NCBI RefSeq assembly: GCF_026343335.1
Contig: NZ_JAPELX010000001.1
Coordinates: 1,674,001 to 1,738,000 of the forward strand
From: Streptomyces sp. NBC_00078
GTDB taxonomy: Bacteria > Actinomycetota > Actinomycetes > Streptomycetales > Streptomycetaceae
Length of the DNA: 64,000 bases
Direction of reading: 5' to 3'
The translations under genes were made by a program, and so were the position numbers. The notes under the pieces were generated by a model, which worked only from the letters and a program-made list of their open reading frames with translations, was not told where the DNA came from and ran no database searches. Shown here one piece after another: positions 34,170-43,090 of this stretch; the stretch's first letter is position 1; the number at the start of each line of letters is the position of its first letter.

Positions 34170-34790
34170 CTATCTGAACTCGGGTGGCAGCTCCCCGGTC
34201 TCGTGGAACCTCCGCCACCCCTCGACGCCGGGCAGTGAGCCCTTCCTGATCTCCTCCAGGAGGCCACGGACCCATTCCGCCTGCGCCTCGATCATGTGCA
34301 ACTGGTACTCGGTCTCGATCAGGAAGAGCCTCGGCAGCGTTTCGCAGAGCTTCTCCAGCGCTCCACGTCCGCTCGCCGCCTGCACCTCCAGGGAGTTCAG
34401 CCGCTCCTCCAGCAGCCGCACCACCTCGTCGGGGGGCAGTGCGCCCACCAGGGAGAGGGCGGTCTCGAAGATCGGGTACTCCTTGGCCGGGGCGGCGACG
34501 AGGTCTGACAACCACTCGGTCATCTCCTCGCGGCCGGCCCCGGTGAGCCCGTACACCGTGCGCTCAGGCCGGTTGCCCTGCCGCTCCACGTCGGTGACCT
34601 CGACGAATCCATGCTTTTCGAGGCTCTGGACGACCGTGTAGAGCGAGCCGTAGTTGATCTTCGTGCTGGTGTCCTTGCCCCGACGGCGCAGCGTCTGGGC
34701 GATCTCGTACGGATGCATCGGCTTTTCCCAGAGGGTCACCAGCACGGCGAGCGCCAGGGGGTTGCCGAGCTTGCGGCGCTTCATCGCCAT
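34170..34790 (-). CDS. PadR-family transcriptional regulator
   Basis: The 206-aa regulator has a PadR winged HTH (LALAVLVTLWEKPMHPYEIAQTLRRRG...INYGSLYTVVQSLEKHGFVEV) and a C-terminal coiled-coil dimerisation part (EVVRLLEERLNSLEVQAASGR). It precedes the DrrAB-like exporter on the same strand and probably represses it. ATG at 34790 follows GAGGTG; upstream in-frame starts are less likely. Confidence 0.9.
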   Translation of the reverse strand: MAMKRRKLGNPLALAVLVTLWEKPMHPYEIAQTLRRRGKDTSTKINYGSLYTVVQSLEKHGFVEVTDVERQGNRPERTVYGLTGAGREEMTEWLSDLVAAPAKEYPIFETALSLVGALPPDEVVRLLEERLNSLEVQAASGRGALEKLCETLPRLFLIETEYQLHMIEAQAEWVRGLLEEIRKGSLPGVEGWRRFHETGELPPEFR

Positions 34791-34865
34791 GGCCGGCACC
34801 TCACTCTCGCACCTCGCTACCGAATATCCGTGCACGAACATATCGCGACTGCCTTCAGGGCGTCA

Positions 34866-34884
34866 ATACACGCGATGTATCGCG
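34866..34884. promoter_or_regulatory. overlapping palindromes upstream of padR
   Basis: ATACA-CGCGA-TGTAT (34866-34880) overlaps CGCGAT-GT-ATCGCG (34871-34884). PadR proteins bind ATAC/GTAT-type dyads, and the site lies about 75 bp upstream of the padR start, so it is a candidate autoregulatory operator. Confidence 0.55.
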
Positions 34885-34967
34885 ATTAAGCGGAGGAGGC
34901 AAGGGCGTGAGGACTTGGGCCCGTCGCGGATACGCCGACGTGACGCGCACGAAACAGCCCGCCCCTA

Positions 34968-34989
34968 ATTTCTGTCGCCCGACAGGAAC
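34968..34989. promoter_or_regulatory. near-copy of the TetR palindrome upstream of the APC permease
   Basis: ATTTCTGTCG, CC, CGACAGgAAc. The left arm is identical to the palindrome at 43882-43903 and the right arm matches 8 of 10; both sites are preceded by CCTA or CTCCTA-type flanks (CCTAATTTCTGTCG in both). It ends 42 bp before the permease GTG. Confidence 0.7.
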
Positions 34990-35031
34990 TCCGCCCCATA
35001 CTCCGCTCCCGCGCCGAAGGCAGGTGCCGCC

Positions 35032-36591
35032 GTGACGACAACAGCCCCCTCCGACATACGCCCCGATCCGCCCCACTCCCCCGACGACCACTCCCTCGCC
35101 GAGTTCGGCTACCGCCAGGAACTGCACCGCAGCCTGGGCCGGTACGCCTCCTTCGCGGCCGGGTTCTCCTTCATCTCGGTCCTGACGACCGTCTTCCAGT
35201 TCTTCGCCTTCGGGTACGCGTTCGGCGGCCCCGTCTTCTTCTGGGCCTGGCCGGCGGTGCTGGTCGGGCAACTGCTGGTGGCCGCGTGCTTCGCGGAACT
35301 GGCCGCCCGCTATCCGATCTCGGGCGCGATCTACCAGTGGTCCTCGCGCCTTTCGAACCTCACCTTCGGCTGGTTCGCCGGCTGGATCATGGTGATCGGA
35401 CAGATCGTGGTGGTCGCGGCGGCGGCGCTGGCACTGCAGATGGTGCTGCCCGCCATCTGGTCCGGCTTCCAGCTGGTGGGCACCGACTCCGCGCCGACCT
35501 CGGCGGACGGCGCGGCGAACGCAGCGGTCCTGGGCGTGATCCTGCTGGTGCTCACCACGCTGGTGAACATCATGGACAACCGGGTGCTGTCGGTGATCAA
35601 CCGCGTCGGCGTCACCGCGGAGATCATCGGCGCGGTCCTGATCGTCGTCCTTCTGCTCACCCACTCCAAGCGCTCTCCCGGCATCACCTTCCACACCGAA
35701 GGGGCGGCGGGTTCCGGCCTGCTGGGGGCGCTGCTCGTCGGCTCGTTCACGGCGGCGTACGTGATGATCGGCTTCGACAGCGCGGGCGAGATGAGCGAGG
35801 AGACGCGCGATCCGCGCCGGACGGCGCCCCGCACGATCCTCACCGCGCTCGGCGCCGCCGGCCTGCTCGGCGGCCTGGTCATCCTCGGCGGAGTGCTCGC
35901 CGCGCCCAGCCTGACCGACGGCCACCTCGGCGTCGACGGCCTCAGCTACGTCCTGACCAGCAGCCTGGGTGACGGGGTCGGCAGGGCGCTTCTGGCCGAC
36001 GTGGTGGTGGCGATCGCGGTGGCGACCCTCGCGATCCAGACCGCGGCCTCCCGGATGCTGTTCTCCATGGCCCGCGACGGCGGGCTCCCGTTCTCAGGGC
36101 GCCTGGCGCACGTCAACCAGCGCACCGGCATGCCCAGCGCTCCCGCTCTGGTCGTCGGCGTCCTCGCGGCGGCCCTCCTGCTGCTCAACTTCGCCTCGCC
36201 GGACGCCTTCCTGGCCATCGGCACCACGTGCATCGTGATGCTGTACCTGGCCTACGCGATGGTGACCGGCCCCCTCCTGATCCGGCGCCTGCGCGGCGAG
36301 TTCGCCGCCGGCGGCACCGACGAGAAGGGCGCGAAGCTCTTCTCCCTCGGCCGCTGGGGCATCCCCGTCAACGCCCTCGCCCTCCTCTACGGCCTCCTCA
36401 TGACCGTCAACCTGGCCTGGCCACGTGCGGCGGTGTACGACCCGACGGGCGGGCACTGGTACTTCCAGTGGTTCACGGTGCTGTTCCTCGCCGTCACGCT
36501 GCTGGCCGGCGGCGCCTACCGGGCGTACCGAAAGCGGACCGCCGCCCGAAGTGCCGTACCGGAGACGCCTGTCACCCAGGCCGCGGCGTAG
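35032..36591 (+). CDS. APC-superfamily amino acid/amine permease
   Basis: The 519-aa transporter has about twelve membrane helices and APC marks (FGWFAGWIMVIGQIVVVAAAA, GFDSAGEMSEETRDPRRTAPRTIL, ASRMLFSMARDGGLP). The N-terminal SLAEFGYRQELHRSLGRYASFAAGFSFIS is typical of the bacterial amino acid permeases found with urea/guanidine carboxylase clusters. A TetR-type palindrome shared with the carboxylase operon precedes it, so uptake of guanidine, urea or a precursor amine is the best guess. Confidence 0.88.
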   Translation: MTTTAPSDIRPDPPHSPDDHSLAEFGYRQELHRSLGRYASFAAGFSFISVLTTVFQFFAFGYAFGGPVFFWAWPAVLVGQLLVAACFAELAARYPISGAIYQWSSRLSNLTFGWFAGWIMVIGQIVVVAAAALALQMVLPAIWSGFQLVGTDSAPTSADGAANAAVLGVILLVLTTLVNIMDNRVLSVINRVGVTAEIIGAVLIVVLLLTHSKRSPGITFHTEGAAGSGLLGALLVGSFTAAYVMIGFDSAGEMSEETRDPRRTAPRTILTALGAAGLLGGLVILGGVLAAPSLTDGHLGVDGLSYVLTSSLGDGVGRALLADVVVAIAVATLAIQTAASRMLFSMARDGGLPFSGRLAHVNQRTGMPSAPALVVGVLAAALLLLNFASPDAFLAIGTTCIVMLYLAYAMVTGPLLIRRLRGEFAAGGTDEKGAKLFSLGRWGIPVNALALLYGLLMTVNLAWPRAAVYDPTGGHWYFQWFTVLFLAVTLLAGGAYRAYRKRTAARSAVPETPVTQAAA

Positions 36592-36592
36592 G

Positions 36593-37174
36593 TCAGTCGC
36601 CCTGTACGCGCGCGTGCAGGTGCATGTCGTGCCAGCCGTCCGGGTGGAGGAGGGCGCTGCGCTTGGTGCCCTCCAGGGCGAAGCCCGTCTTGGCGGCGAC
36701 CCGGCAGGAGGCGTGGTTGGCGGTGGCGTGCATCAGTTCCAGGCGGTGGAAGCCGATCTCGTCGAGGGCCCAGCGGGACAGGGCGGTCGTCGCGCGGGCG
36801 GCAGCGCCCTGGCCGCGGGCCGCCGCCGTGGTCCAGTACGCGACCTCGGCCACGCCGTCCCCGAGCGCGATCTCGCGCAGCGCCACCCGCCCCAGCAACC
36901 GGTCGCTGTCCGCGTCGGTGACGGCCCACTGCGCGGTCCGCTCGCCCTCCCACGCCTTCTGCCACTCCTCGATCCAGCCGGCGGCCTCCGCCTCGGAGTC
37001 GCTGCGCCGGATGTGCCACTGGTGCATGAGCGGGTCCTGGAAAGCCTCGTGGACGGCGGGCGCGTCCTCGGCCCGCCAGGGACGCAGAAGCAGCCCGTCG
37101 CCGGTGGGGAGCCGGGGCTGCGGGGTGCGGGAGAGGGTTTGAGCGGGCAGGACGGGGCTGGTGACGTAGGGCAT
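36593..37174 (-). CDS. GNAT-family N-acetyltransferase (RimJ-like)
   Basis: The 193-aa acetyltransferase has the fold of ribosomal-protein-type GNATs: LLLRPWRAEDAPAVHEAFQDP at the start, AEVAYWTTAAARGQGAAARATTALSRWAL (acetyl-CoA P-loop region, here ARGQGAAARA) and MHATANHASCRVAAKTGFALEGTKR near the end. It acetylates an unknown amine or protein N-terminus. The start is taken at the ATG at 37174; starts up to 37210 are in frame. Confidence 0.85.
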   Translation of the reverse strand: MPYVTSPVLPAQTLSRTPQPRLPTGDGLLLRPWRAEDAPAVHEAFQDPLMHQWHIRRSDSEAEAAGWIEEWQKAWEGERTAQWAVTDADSDRLLGRVALREIALGDGVAEVAYWTTAAARGQGAAARATTALSRWALDEIGFHRLELMHATANHASCRVAAKTGFALEGTKRSALLHPDGWHDMHLHARVQGD

Positions 37175-37242
37175 GACCGGCATCCTGCCGGTGGGCGGCG
37201 GCCGGTCCAACGGCTTTTCCGGGCGCCGTAGGCTTCATCGTG

Positions 37243-38193
37243 ATGAGTCGCAAGCCACGGATCCCGCCCGCGCCGCTGCCACAACGGCAGGGGGTGGACC
37301 CCGTGCGCGTGCGGCTGCCCGTCGAGGGACCGTGGGCCACCGTTCGCGAGCACCTCGTCGAGCGGCTCAGCGGGGCGGGCGCGGGTGTCGTCGACGGGAT
37401 GCTCGACGCGGGGGAGATCGTCGGCGCCGACGGGCGGGCCGTCGCGCCGGACGCCGCCTACCAACCCGGCATGTTCGTGTGGTTCCACCGCGAGCTGCCC
37501 GCCGAGATGCCGGTGCCGTTCCCACTGGAGGTGGTGTATCGCGACGAGCACATCGTCGTCGTCGACAAGCCGCACTTCCTGGCCACCACCCCGCGCGGCA
37601 GCCATGTCACCGAGACCGCGCTCGCGCGTCTGCGACGGGAGCTGGGCCTGCCCGCACTGGGCGCCGCACACCGGCTGGACCGGCTCACCGCCGGGCTCGT
37701 GCTGTTCACGGTGCGGCCCGAGGAGCGCGGCGCGTACCAGTCGCTCTTCCGCGACCGGCGGGTGAGCAAGGAGTACGAGGCGATCGCCCCGTACGATCCC
37801 GGGCTCGCCCTGCCCCGGACCGTGCGCAGCCGCATCGTGAAGGAGCGTGGCGTGCTCGCCGCCTACGAGGTGGCGGGCGAGCCGAACGCCGTCAGCCGCA
37901 TCGAGCTGGTCGAACACCGCGGCGACGCCCTGGGGCGCTATCGGCTGGTGCCCAGTACCGGGCAGACCCACCAGCTCCGGGTCCACATGAACGCGCTCGG
38001 CACACCGATTCTCGGCGATCCGCTCTACCCCGTGGTGGCCGAACCCGTGCCGGCCGGCGACTTCCGGCGTCCGCTCCAACTGCTGGCGCGGGCACTGGAG
38101 TTCACCGATCCGATCACGGGGGTGGAGCACCGTTTCCTGAGCACTCGAGCGCTGCTGGCCTGGTCCTCCTACGACGACTGGGCCGGTCAGTAA
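37243..38193 (+). CDS. RluA-family pseudouridine synthase
   Basis: The 316-aa RNA pseudouridine synthase has the catalytic Asp motif AHRLDRLTAGLVLF, the region YRDEHIVVVDKP, and STGQTHQLRVHMNALGTPILGDPLYP. An S4-like N-terminal part (REHLVERLSGAGAGVVDGMLDAGEI) is partly preserved. It isomerises a uridine in rRNA or tRNA; the target is unknown. Its end overlaps the convergent P450 gene by 7 bp. Confidence 0.92.
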   Translation: MSRKPRIPPAPLPQRQGVDPVRVRLPVEGPWATVREHLVERLSGAGAGVVDGMLDAGEIVGADGRAVAPDAAYQPGMFVWFHRELPAEMPVPFPLEVVYRDEHIVVVDKPHFLATTPRGSHVTETALARLRRELGLPALGAAHRLDRLTAGLVLFTVRPEERGAYQSLFRDRRVSKEYEAIAPYDPGLALPRTVRSRIVKERGVLAAYEVAGEPNAVSRIELVEHRGDALGRYRLVPSTGQTHQLRVHMNALGTPILGDPLYPVVAEPVPAGDFRRPLQLLARALEFTDPITGVEHRFLSTRALLAWSSYDDWAGQ

Positions 38194-39671
38194 CCGCGCC
38201 ACCAGACCAGGAAGCGGCGCCAGGCGCCCTTGGGGCGGGCCGGTTCCTCGGGCGCCGGGACCGGGTGCTGGGGCGGTGCGGCCGGCTGGGGCGCCGGGGC
38301 GGCGGCAGCGGCCGGCTCGGGCTGCAGGGAGCCGACCTGCCAGTTGCCGCGCTGCGGCGGGACGGGGGCGTGGCCCGGCTTGGACTTCACGTCCTGCTCC
38401 GGCTTCGGCTCGAAGCGGACCGGAAGCTCCACCAGATGCCGTGAGGAGATCGACTGCCGCCACTCCAACTCGTCCTCATGGCAGTCGAGTTGGACGTCGG
38501 GCAGCCGCATGAGCAGAGCGTCGACACCGGTGTCGGCGATGGCACGGCCGATCTCCTGACCGGGGCACTCGTGCGGACCGCCGCCGAAGGCGAGGTGCGA
38601 GCGGTTGCCCTGCATGTTGGCGGCGAGGTCGGGACGGACCCGCGGGTCGACGTTGCCCGGCGCGATCCCGAGCAGCAGCCCGTCGCCCCTGCGGACGTGC
38701 TGGCCGCCCAACTCCGTGTCCTGCTTGGCGAAGTAGGCGAAGACCGAGCTGAACGGCGGTTCGTCCCACAGGGACTGCTCGACCGCTTCCGGCACCGTCA
38801 TCTGTCCGCCGTTGAGCTGGGCCCTGAAGCGCGGGTCGGTGAGGATCATGCGCAGCACGTTGGACAGGAGGTTGACCGTGGCCTCGTAGGCGGCGAAGAG
38901 CACGAGGCGCAGGTGCTCGCGGACCTCGTCGTCGGTCAGTCCCGCGGGGTGGGTGATGAGGTGGCTGGTGAAGTCCTCCTCGGGCCGGGCGCGCCGCTTG
39001 GCGGTGAGCCGGCTCAGCGCGTCCATCACGTAGGTGTGGCTGGCGATCGCGGTCTCGGTGCCCTTGAGCGCGTCACGGGCCGCCTGCACGAGCCGGTCGT
39101 TGTACTCGTCGGGCATGCCGAGGATCTCGCACATCACACCCATCGGCAGGTGCTCGGCGAACTGTCCGACCAGGTCGGCCGACCCCTCCTTGCAGAAGCG
39201 GTTGACGAGGCGCTGGGTGTGGCGGTTGATGTGACGGCGGACGCCGCGGTGGTCGATGGTCGACATGGCGCCGGTGACCGCGGCCCGCAGGCGCAGGTGT
39301 TCGTCGCCCTCGGCGTGGGAGCAGATCGGCTGCCAGGCGATGTGCGGCATCAGCGGGTGGTCGGGCTTGACCAGGCCCTCGCCCAGCGGGTTCCAGATAC
39401 GGCTGTCCCGGCAGAACTGCGAGGGCGAGCGCACCATGTGCAGGTTCTCGGTGTGGCCGAGCACGACCCACATGGGCACGTCGTCGTGGAGCAGCACGGG
39501 TGCCACCGGGCCGTGCTCCTCGCGGAGTTGCTCGTACAGGGAGGCCAGGTCCTCCGCCTCCGGACCGTAGAGCCGGTGCAGCCCGCCGGGGCCACGGCCG
39601 TGGGCGGGGCAGCCGGGCGGCGGGCCGAGCGTGGGGTCCATGCCGGTCAGAGATTGGTGTTCAGGCGTCAC
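38187..39671 (-). CDS. conservon cytochrome P450 lacking ExxR (CYP157-like)
   Basis: The 494-aa P450 has a normal haem loop (FGGGPHECPGQE, Cys369) and I-helix (FAAYEATVN), but the K-helix ExxR motif is replaced by EQSLW at residues 298-302. S. coelicolor CYP157 members of conservons are known for just this change. Beyond the P450 fold is a Pro/Ala/Gln-rich tail (about 425-494) ending in RRFLVWWRGY. It is the last gene of the conservon, 75 bp after the GTPase gene, and corresponds to CvnE/RarE. The substrate is unknown. Confidence 0.92.
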   Translation of the reverse strand: MTPEHQSLTGMDPTLGPPPGCPAHGRGPGGLHRLYGPEAEDLASLYEQLREEHGPVAPVLLHDDVPMWVVLGHTENLHMVRSPSQFCRDSRIWNPLGEGLVKPDHPLMPHIAWQPICSHAEGDEHLRLRAAVTGAMSTIDHRGVRRHINRHTQRLVNRFCKEGSADLVGQFAEHLPMGVMCEILGMPDEYNDRLVQAARDALKGTETAIASHTYVMDALSRLTAKRRARPEEDFTSHLITHPAGLTDDEVREHLRLVLFAAYEATVNLLSNVLRMILTDPRFRAQLNGGQMTVPEAVEQSLWDEPPFSSVFAYFAKQDTELGGQHVRRGDGLLLGIAPGNVDPRVRPDLAANMQGNRSHLAFGGGPHECPGQEIGRAIADTGVDALLMRLPDVQLDCHEDELEWRQSISSRHLVELPVRFEPKPEQDVKSKPGHAPVPPQRGNWQVGSLQPEPAAAAAPAPQPAAPPQHPVPAPEEPARPKGAWRRFLVWWRGY

Positions 39672-39746
39672 GGTGGTTGCTCCGAAGTGGATCCGGTGTC
39701 TGGGGAGTTGGACGGATGCGGGTGTCGGGTGCGGCTGCTGCGGGCC

Positions 39747-40367
39747 TCAGGTGAGTGCGCCGGTCAGGGCGAGCGAGTGCAGGAAGCGCATCAGGGTCAT
39801 CAGGACGTCCCGGCTGGAGGCCCGGCGGCGCGCGTCGCACTCGATGATCGGGATCTCGTCCGCCAGGTCGAGCGCGCTGCGGAGGTCGTCGATGGGATAA
39901 CGGGGCCCGTCCGGGAAGGAGTTGACGGCGACCACGAAGGGCACGCCGCGCTCCTCCAGCCGCCCTATGACGTCGAAGCTGACTTCGAGCCGACGGGTGT
40001 CGATCAGTACGACGGCCCCGAGCGCGCCCTCGAACAGCCCGTTCCACAGGAACCAGAAGCGTTCCTGGCCGGGGGTGCCGAAGAGGTAGAGCACCAGCTG
40101 TTCGGTGATGCTGATGCGGCCGAAGTCCATGGCGACGGTGGTGGCCGTCTTGGTGTCGGAGCCGTAGTTGTCGTCGACGCCGACGCCTGCCTGCGTCATG
40201 GTCTCCTCGGTGGTCAGCGGCCTGATCTCGCTGACCGAACCGACCATCGTCGTCTTGCCGACTCCGAAGCCGCCCACGATCACGATCTTCACCGCGGCCT
40301 GCGCCGAGTGCGGCAGATGATCTTCCGAACGTGGTCCGGGGATGGTGTCAGAGCCTTTGAAGTCCAT
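39747..40367 (-). CDS. cvnD: conservon small GTPase CvnD
   Basis: The 206-aa ATP/GTP-binding protein (MglA/Ras-like) has Walker A GGFGVGKTTMVGS, the switch region TMTQAGVGVDD, and LYLFGTPGQERFWFLW (G3-like, with FGTPGQ). CvnD proteins work with CvnA, B and C as a membrane-associated signalling complex resembling heterotrimeric G-protein systems in Streptomyces. It overlaps cvnC by 20 bp. Confidence 0.93.
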   Translation of the reverse strand: MDFKGSDTIPGPRSEDHLPHSAQAAVKIVIVGGFGVGKTTMVGSVSEIRPLTTEETMTQAGVGVDDNYGSDTKTATTVAMDFGRISITEQLVLYLFGTPGQERFWFLWNGLFEGALGAVVLIDTRRLEVSFDVIGRLEERGVPFVVAVNSFPDGPRYPIDDLRSALDLADEIPIIECDARRRASSRDVLMTLMRFLHSLALTGALT

Positions 40368-40743
40368 GCATCACCGCTTCGAGGAGGGAACGGTCGGGGA
40401 GCGCCTGACGGACGATCGGGGCGCGCGCCTGTACCAGTTCTGCCGTCAGCATGTCGGTGAGCAGCACGGTCACCACGCTGAACGGCAGGCTCAGATAGGC
40501 CGAGAGTTCGGCCACCGACAGGGGTGCCGTGCAGAGCCGGAGCATCGCCGTCTGCTCCGGGGTGGCCGAGGGCGGAGGGTCGGCACGCGCCACGATTAAC
40601 GTGACGAGGTCGATGTCGGCGCGCTCCCCGTCGGGCCCGGCGACGACATAGAGCCGCTCCGGGGCCTTGCCCTCTTTGGCGGGTTGCGGGAGCGGTGGCG
40701 CTTCTTCCTTGGGATGTCGCCGCCGGCGTTGCGGAGGAGTCAT
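40348..40743 (-). CDS. cvnC: conservon DUF742 protein CvnC
   Basis: The 131-aa DUF742 protein has an N-terminal Pro/Lys-rich leader, ERLYVVAGPDGERADIDLVTLIVAR, and a winged-helix-like segment (LRLCTAPLSVAELSAYLSLPFSVVTVLLTDMLTAELVQAR). It is a component of the conservon complex. Its ATG overlaps the cvnB stop (ATGA). Confidence 0.93.
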   Translation of the reverse strand: MTPPQRRRRHPKEEAPPLPQPAKEGKAPERLYVVAGPDGERADIDLVTLIVARADPPPSATPEQTAMLRLCTAPLSVAELSAYLSLPFSVVTVLLTDMLTAELVQARAPIVRQALPDRSLLEAVMHGLQRL

Positions 40744-41147
40744 ACGGTCTGCCCGTTGCGCCGGGGCGGGCTGGTGAGATGGGCCCCGATGCGTACGACG
40801 AGATCGCGCATGCGGTTGCTCATCAGTCCGGGTTCGGCGACCACGTCGGAGAGCACCGCGAGGTAGGCGTTGGCTCCTGCGGCCATCAGATAGAAGTAGC
40901 CGCCGTTGATCTCGATGATGACCAGCTTCATCCGGCCGTCGCTGCCCGGGATCTCGTGGGCGACGGCGCCCGCGAGGCTCTGCAGCCCCGCGCAGGCCGC
41001 GGCGACACGGTCGGCGGCGTCCGGATCGCCCCCGTAGCGAGCGATGCGCAGGCCGTCGGCGGAGAGCACCACGATCATCTCGATGCCCGGTACTCCGTCG
41101 GCGAGATCCTTGAGCATCCAGTCGAAGTTGGCTCGCTGCTGGATCAC
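40740..41147 (-). CDS. cvnB: conservon roadblock/LC7 protein CvnB
   Basis: The 135-aa roadblock/LC7-domain protein (FDWMLKDLADGVPGIEMIVVLSADGLRIAR...KLVIIEINGGYFYLMAAGANAYLAVL) is an MglB-like partner and probable regulator of the CvnD GTPase. The GTG start is fixed by its overlap with the cvnA stop (GTGA) and by the family start (M)IQQRANFDWML. Confidence 0.94.
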   Translation of the reverse strand: MIQQRANFDWMLKDLADGVPGIEMIVVLSADGLRIARYGGDPDAADRVAAACAGLQSLAGAVAHEIPGSDGRMKLVIIEINGGYFYLMAAGANAYLAVLSDVVAEPGLMSNRMRDLVVRIGAHLTSPPRRNGQTV

Positions 41148-42742
41148 TTGTGGTCCCTCTCGTCGTCGGCCTCGATACGGGCCGGCTCGGTGGTCGACTG
41201 GCTGAATGCGGTCGGGTCCGCGTCGCCCTTGAGTCCCTCCCAGAACGCCTCGACCCAGAGCCCCGGTTCGGGCTCCTTCGTCTCCGGCTCGGGCTCCGGG
41301 TCGGGCACCGGCGTCGCCCAGGCGGGCCGGGTCGCACGGGCCTCCCGCTCGGCCCGTTCGGCGGCGGCCTGTTCGGCGAGCCGCTGGCTGAGCGGGATCT
41401 TGACGCGGCTGCGCCGCTGCGGCAGCCCGCCGGCGGTCCACTCGGTGACCTCGGGGACCTCGTCCTCCATGGACACGCCGGCCGGGATGCGCGGGCTGGT
41501 GGGGCGACGCCGCTTCGGGGCACGCTTGGGACCTTCGATGTCGCCGAGGTCGAGCTTGGGCGCCGCGGTGGCGCCGACGCCGTGGGCGAGGCCGGGCGCC
41601 GGGTCGTTCGTCATCATCACGCGCGGCACGACCAGGACGGCGCGGACACCGCCGTACGCCGAGGAACGCAGCGAGATCTGCATGTCGTACGTCTTGCACA
41701 GGCGGCCGACGACGGCGAGGCCGAGGCGCGGGGACTCGCCGAGGTCCTGGAGGTCGACGCCGGCCTTGGCGCGCTCCAGCATGTTCTCGGTCTTGGCGCG
41801 GGCCTCCTCGCTGAGGCTGACGCCGGCGTCCTCGATCTCGATGGCGATGCCGGTCTGCACCTCGGTCGCGGTGACATGGACCTTGGTCTGCGGGGGCGAG
41901 TAGCGCGTGGCGTTGTCGAGGAGTTCGGCGCAGGCGTGGATGACCGGCTCGACGGAGGTGCCACCGATGTTGACCTTGGCGATCGAGTCCAGCGAGATGC
42001 GCCGGTATTCGAGGATGCGGGACATGGCGCCGCGCAGCACGCTGTACAGCGGGACGGGCGCCGGCCACTGACGTCCCGGGCGGCCGCCGCCGAGCACGGA
42101 GATCGAGTCGGCGAGGCGGCCGATCAGCGCGGTGCCGTGGTCGATGCGCAGCAGGTCGTCGAAGACCTCGGGGTTGCGGCCGTGGTCCTCCTCCATCTCG
42201 CGGAGTTCGTTGGCCTGTTGGTGCACGATCGCCTGGACGCGGCGGGCGATGCTGACGAAGGAGCGCTGCGAGGAGTCCCGCATGGCGTCCTCGGTGTCGA
42301 CGATGTCGAGCATCCGCTTGAGCAACGCCACCTGGGCTTCGGACAGTTCGCTGTAGGAGGGGTCGATGTTGCCGAGTTGGCGAATCACCTCTGTGGGGGA
42401 GTTGCCGCCGCGCAGGTAGTAGATGGCGGTCGGCGTGATCTCGTGTCCCAGGCGGTGCAACTCCTGCTCATGTCCGGCCAGGCGCTGTTCCAGATACGCA
42501 CTGTGACGGGCGCTCGTCTCACGCAGGGTCCGCAGGGCGCGGCCTCGCCGTACCGCTTCGGCCGCCGTGGCGATCACCAGGAGCGTGGCGACGGCGCCGC
42601 ACCAGACGACGGCCGCCCGGGCCGGCACGGCCACCATGGCGACCGCTGCTCCGGTCGCCGCGGCCATCAGTATGGCGGGCAGCAACAGCACGCGCGCGTA
42701 AGGAAGTTCACGGGGCTGAGGAGGGGATTGAACACTCACCAT
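41144..42742 (-). CDS. cvnA: conservon sensor kinase-like protein CvnA
   Basis: The 532-aa membrane protein has two transmembrane helices near the N-terminus (VLLLPAILMAAATGAAVAMVAV and VVWCGAVATLLVIATAAEAV), a coiled-coil/nitrate-sensor-like helical region, and a HATPase_c domain (HACAELLDNATRYSPPQTKVHV; GLAVVGRLCK in the G-box region), then a disordered charged C-terminus. It is the membrane head of the conservon, a cvn9/rarA-type set controlling development in S. coelicolor. ATG at 42742 follows AGAGGG. Confidence 0.92.
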   Translation of the reverse strand: MVSVQSPPQPRELPYARVLLLPAILMAAATGAAVAMVAVPARAAVVWCGAVATLLVIATAAEAVRRGRALRTLRETSARHSAYLEQRLAGHEQELHRLGHEITPTAIYYLRGGNSPTEVIRQLGNIDPSYSELSEAQVALLKRMLDIVDTEDAMRDSSQRSFVSIARRVQAIVHQQANELREMEEDHGRNPEVFDDLLRIDHGTALIGRLADSISVLGGGRPGRQWPAPVPLYSVLRGAMSRILEYRRISLDSIAKVNIGGTSVEPVIHACAELLDNATRYSPPQTKVHVTATEVQTGIAIEIEDAGVSLSEEARAKTENMLERAKAGVDLQDLGESPRLGLAVVGRLCKTYDMQISLRSSAYGGVRAVLVVPRVMMTNDPAPGLAHGVGATAAPKLDLGDIEGPKRAPKRRRPTSPRIPAGVSMEDEVPEVTEWTAGGLPQRRSRVKIPLSQRLAEQAAAERAEREARATRPAWATPVPDPEPEPETKEPEPGLWVEAFWEGLKGDADPTAFSQSTTEPARIEADDERDHK

Positions 42743-43090
42743 GTAGGCCCTCTGAAAGAGATCGGCTGGGTGTCTGGGGAGCTTGCAAGTGGGGTACGCA
42801 TAGGACTGCACTGAATCTTCGGTATTTTTTGGGAACAAGCGCACGAATACACCTCAACTCGGTGCGCTGCGGGCGAGCTTAGTCCGACCGGATCATCGCC
42901 GTGTCATATTCAGCAAGCACCTGAAACGGGGCGGGTCCAGGGAGTACCCTCGGCTCCATTTACACGCCTCGGATCCGTTCGAACACGGGCTGTTACGGCA
43001 TACGGGCATACGAAAACCACTCACCGTGACGGGTGAAGGGGCGGGCGACGGGCGAAGGGGCGAGCGGGGACCGGCTTCAGCCCCGGTCGG
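42743..43090. other. intergenic region upstream of the conservon
   Basis: About 350 bp between the cvnA start and the end of tetR. It must hold the conservon promoter. The only structure noted is a direct repeat GGCATACG twice in tandem near 42998-43014 and a GC-rich ACGGG(T/C)GAAGGGGCG pair near 43028-43065. Confidence 0.45.
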
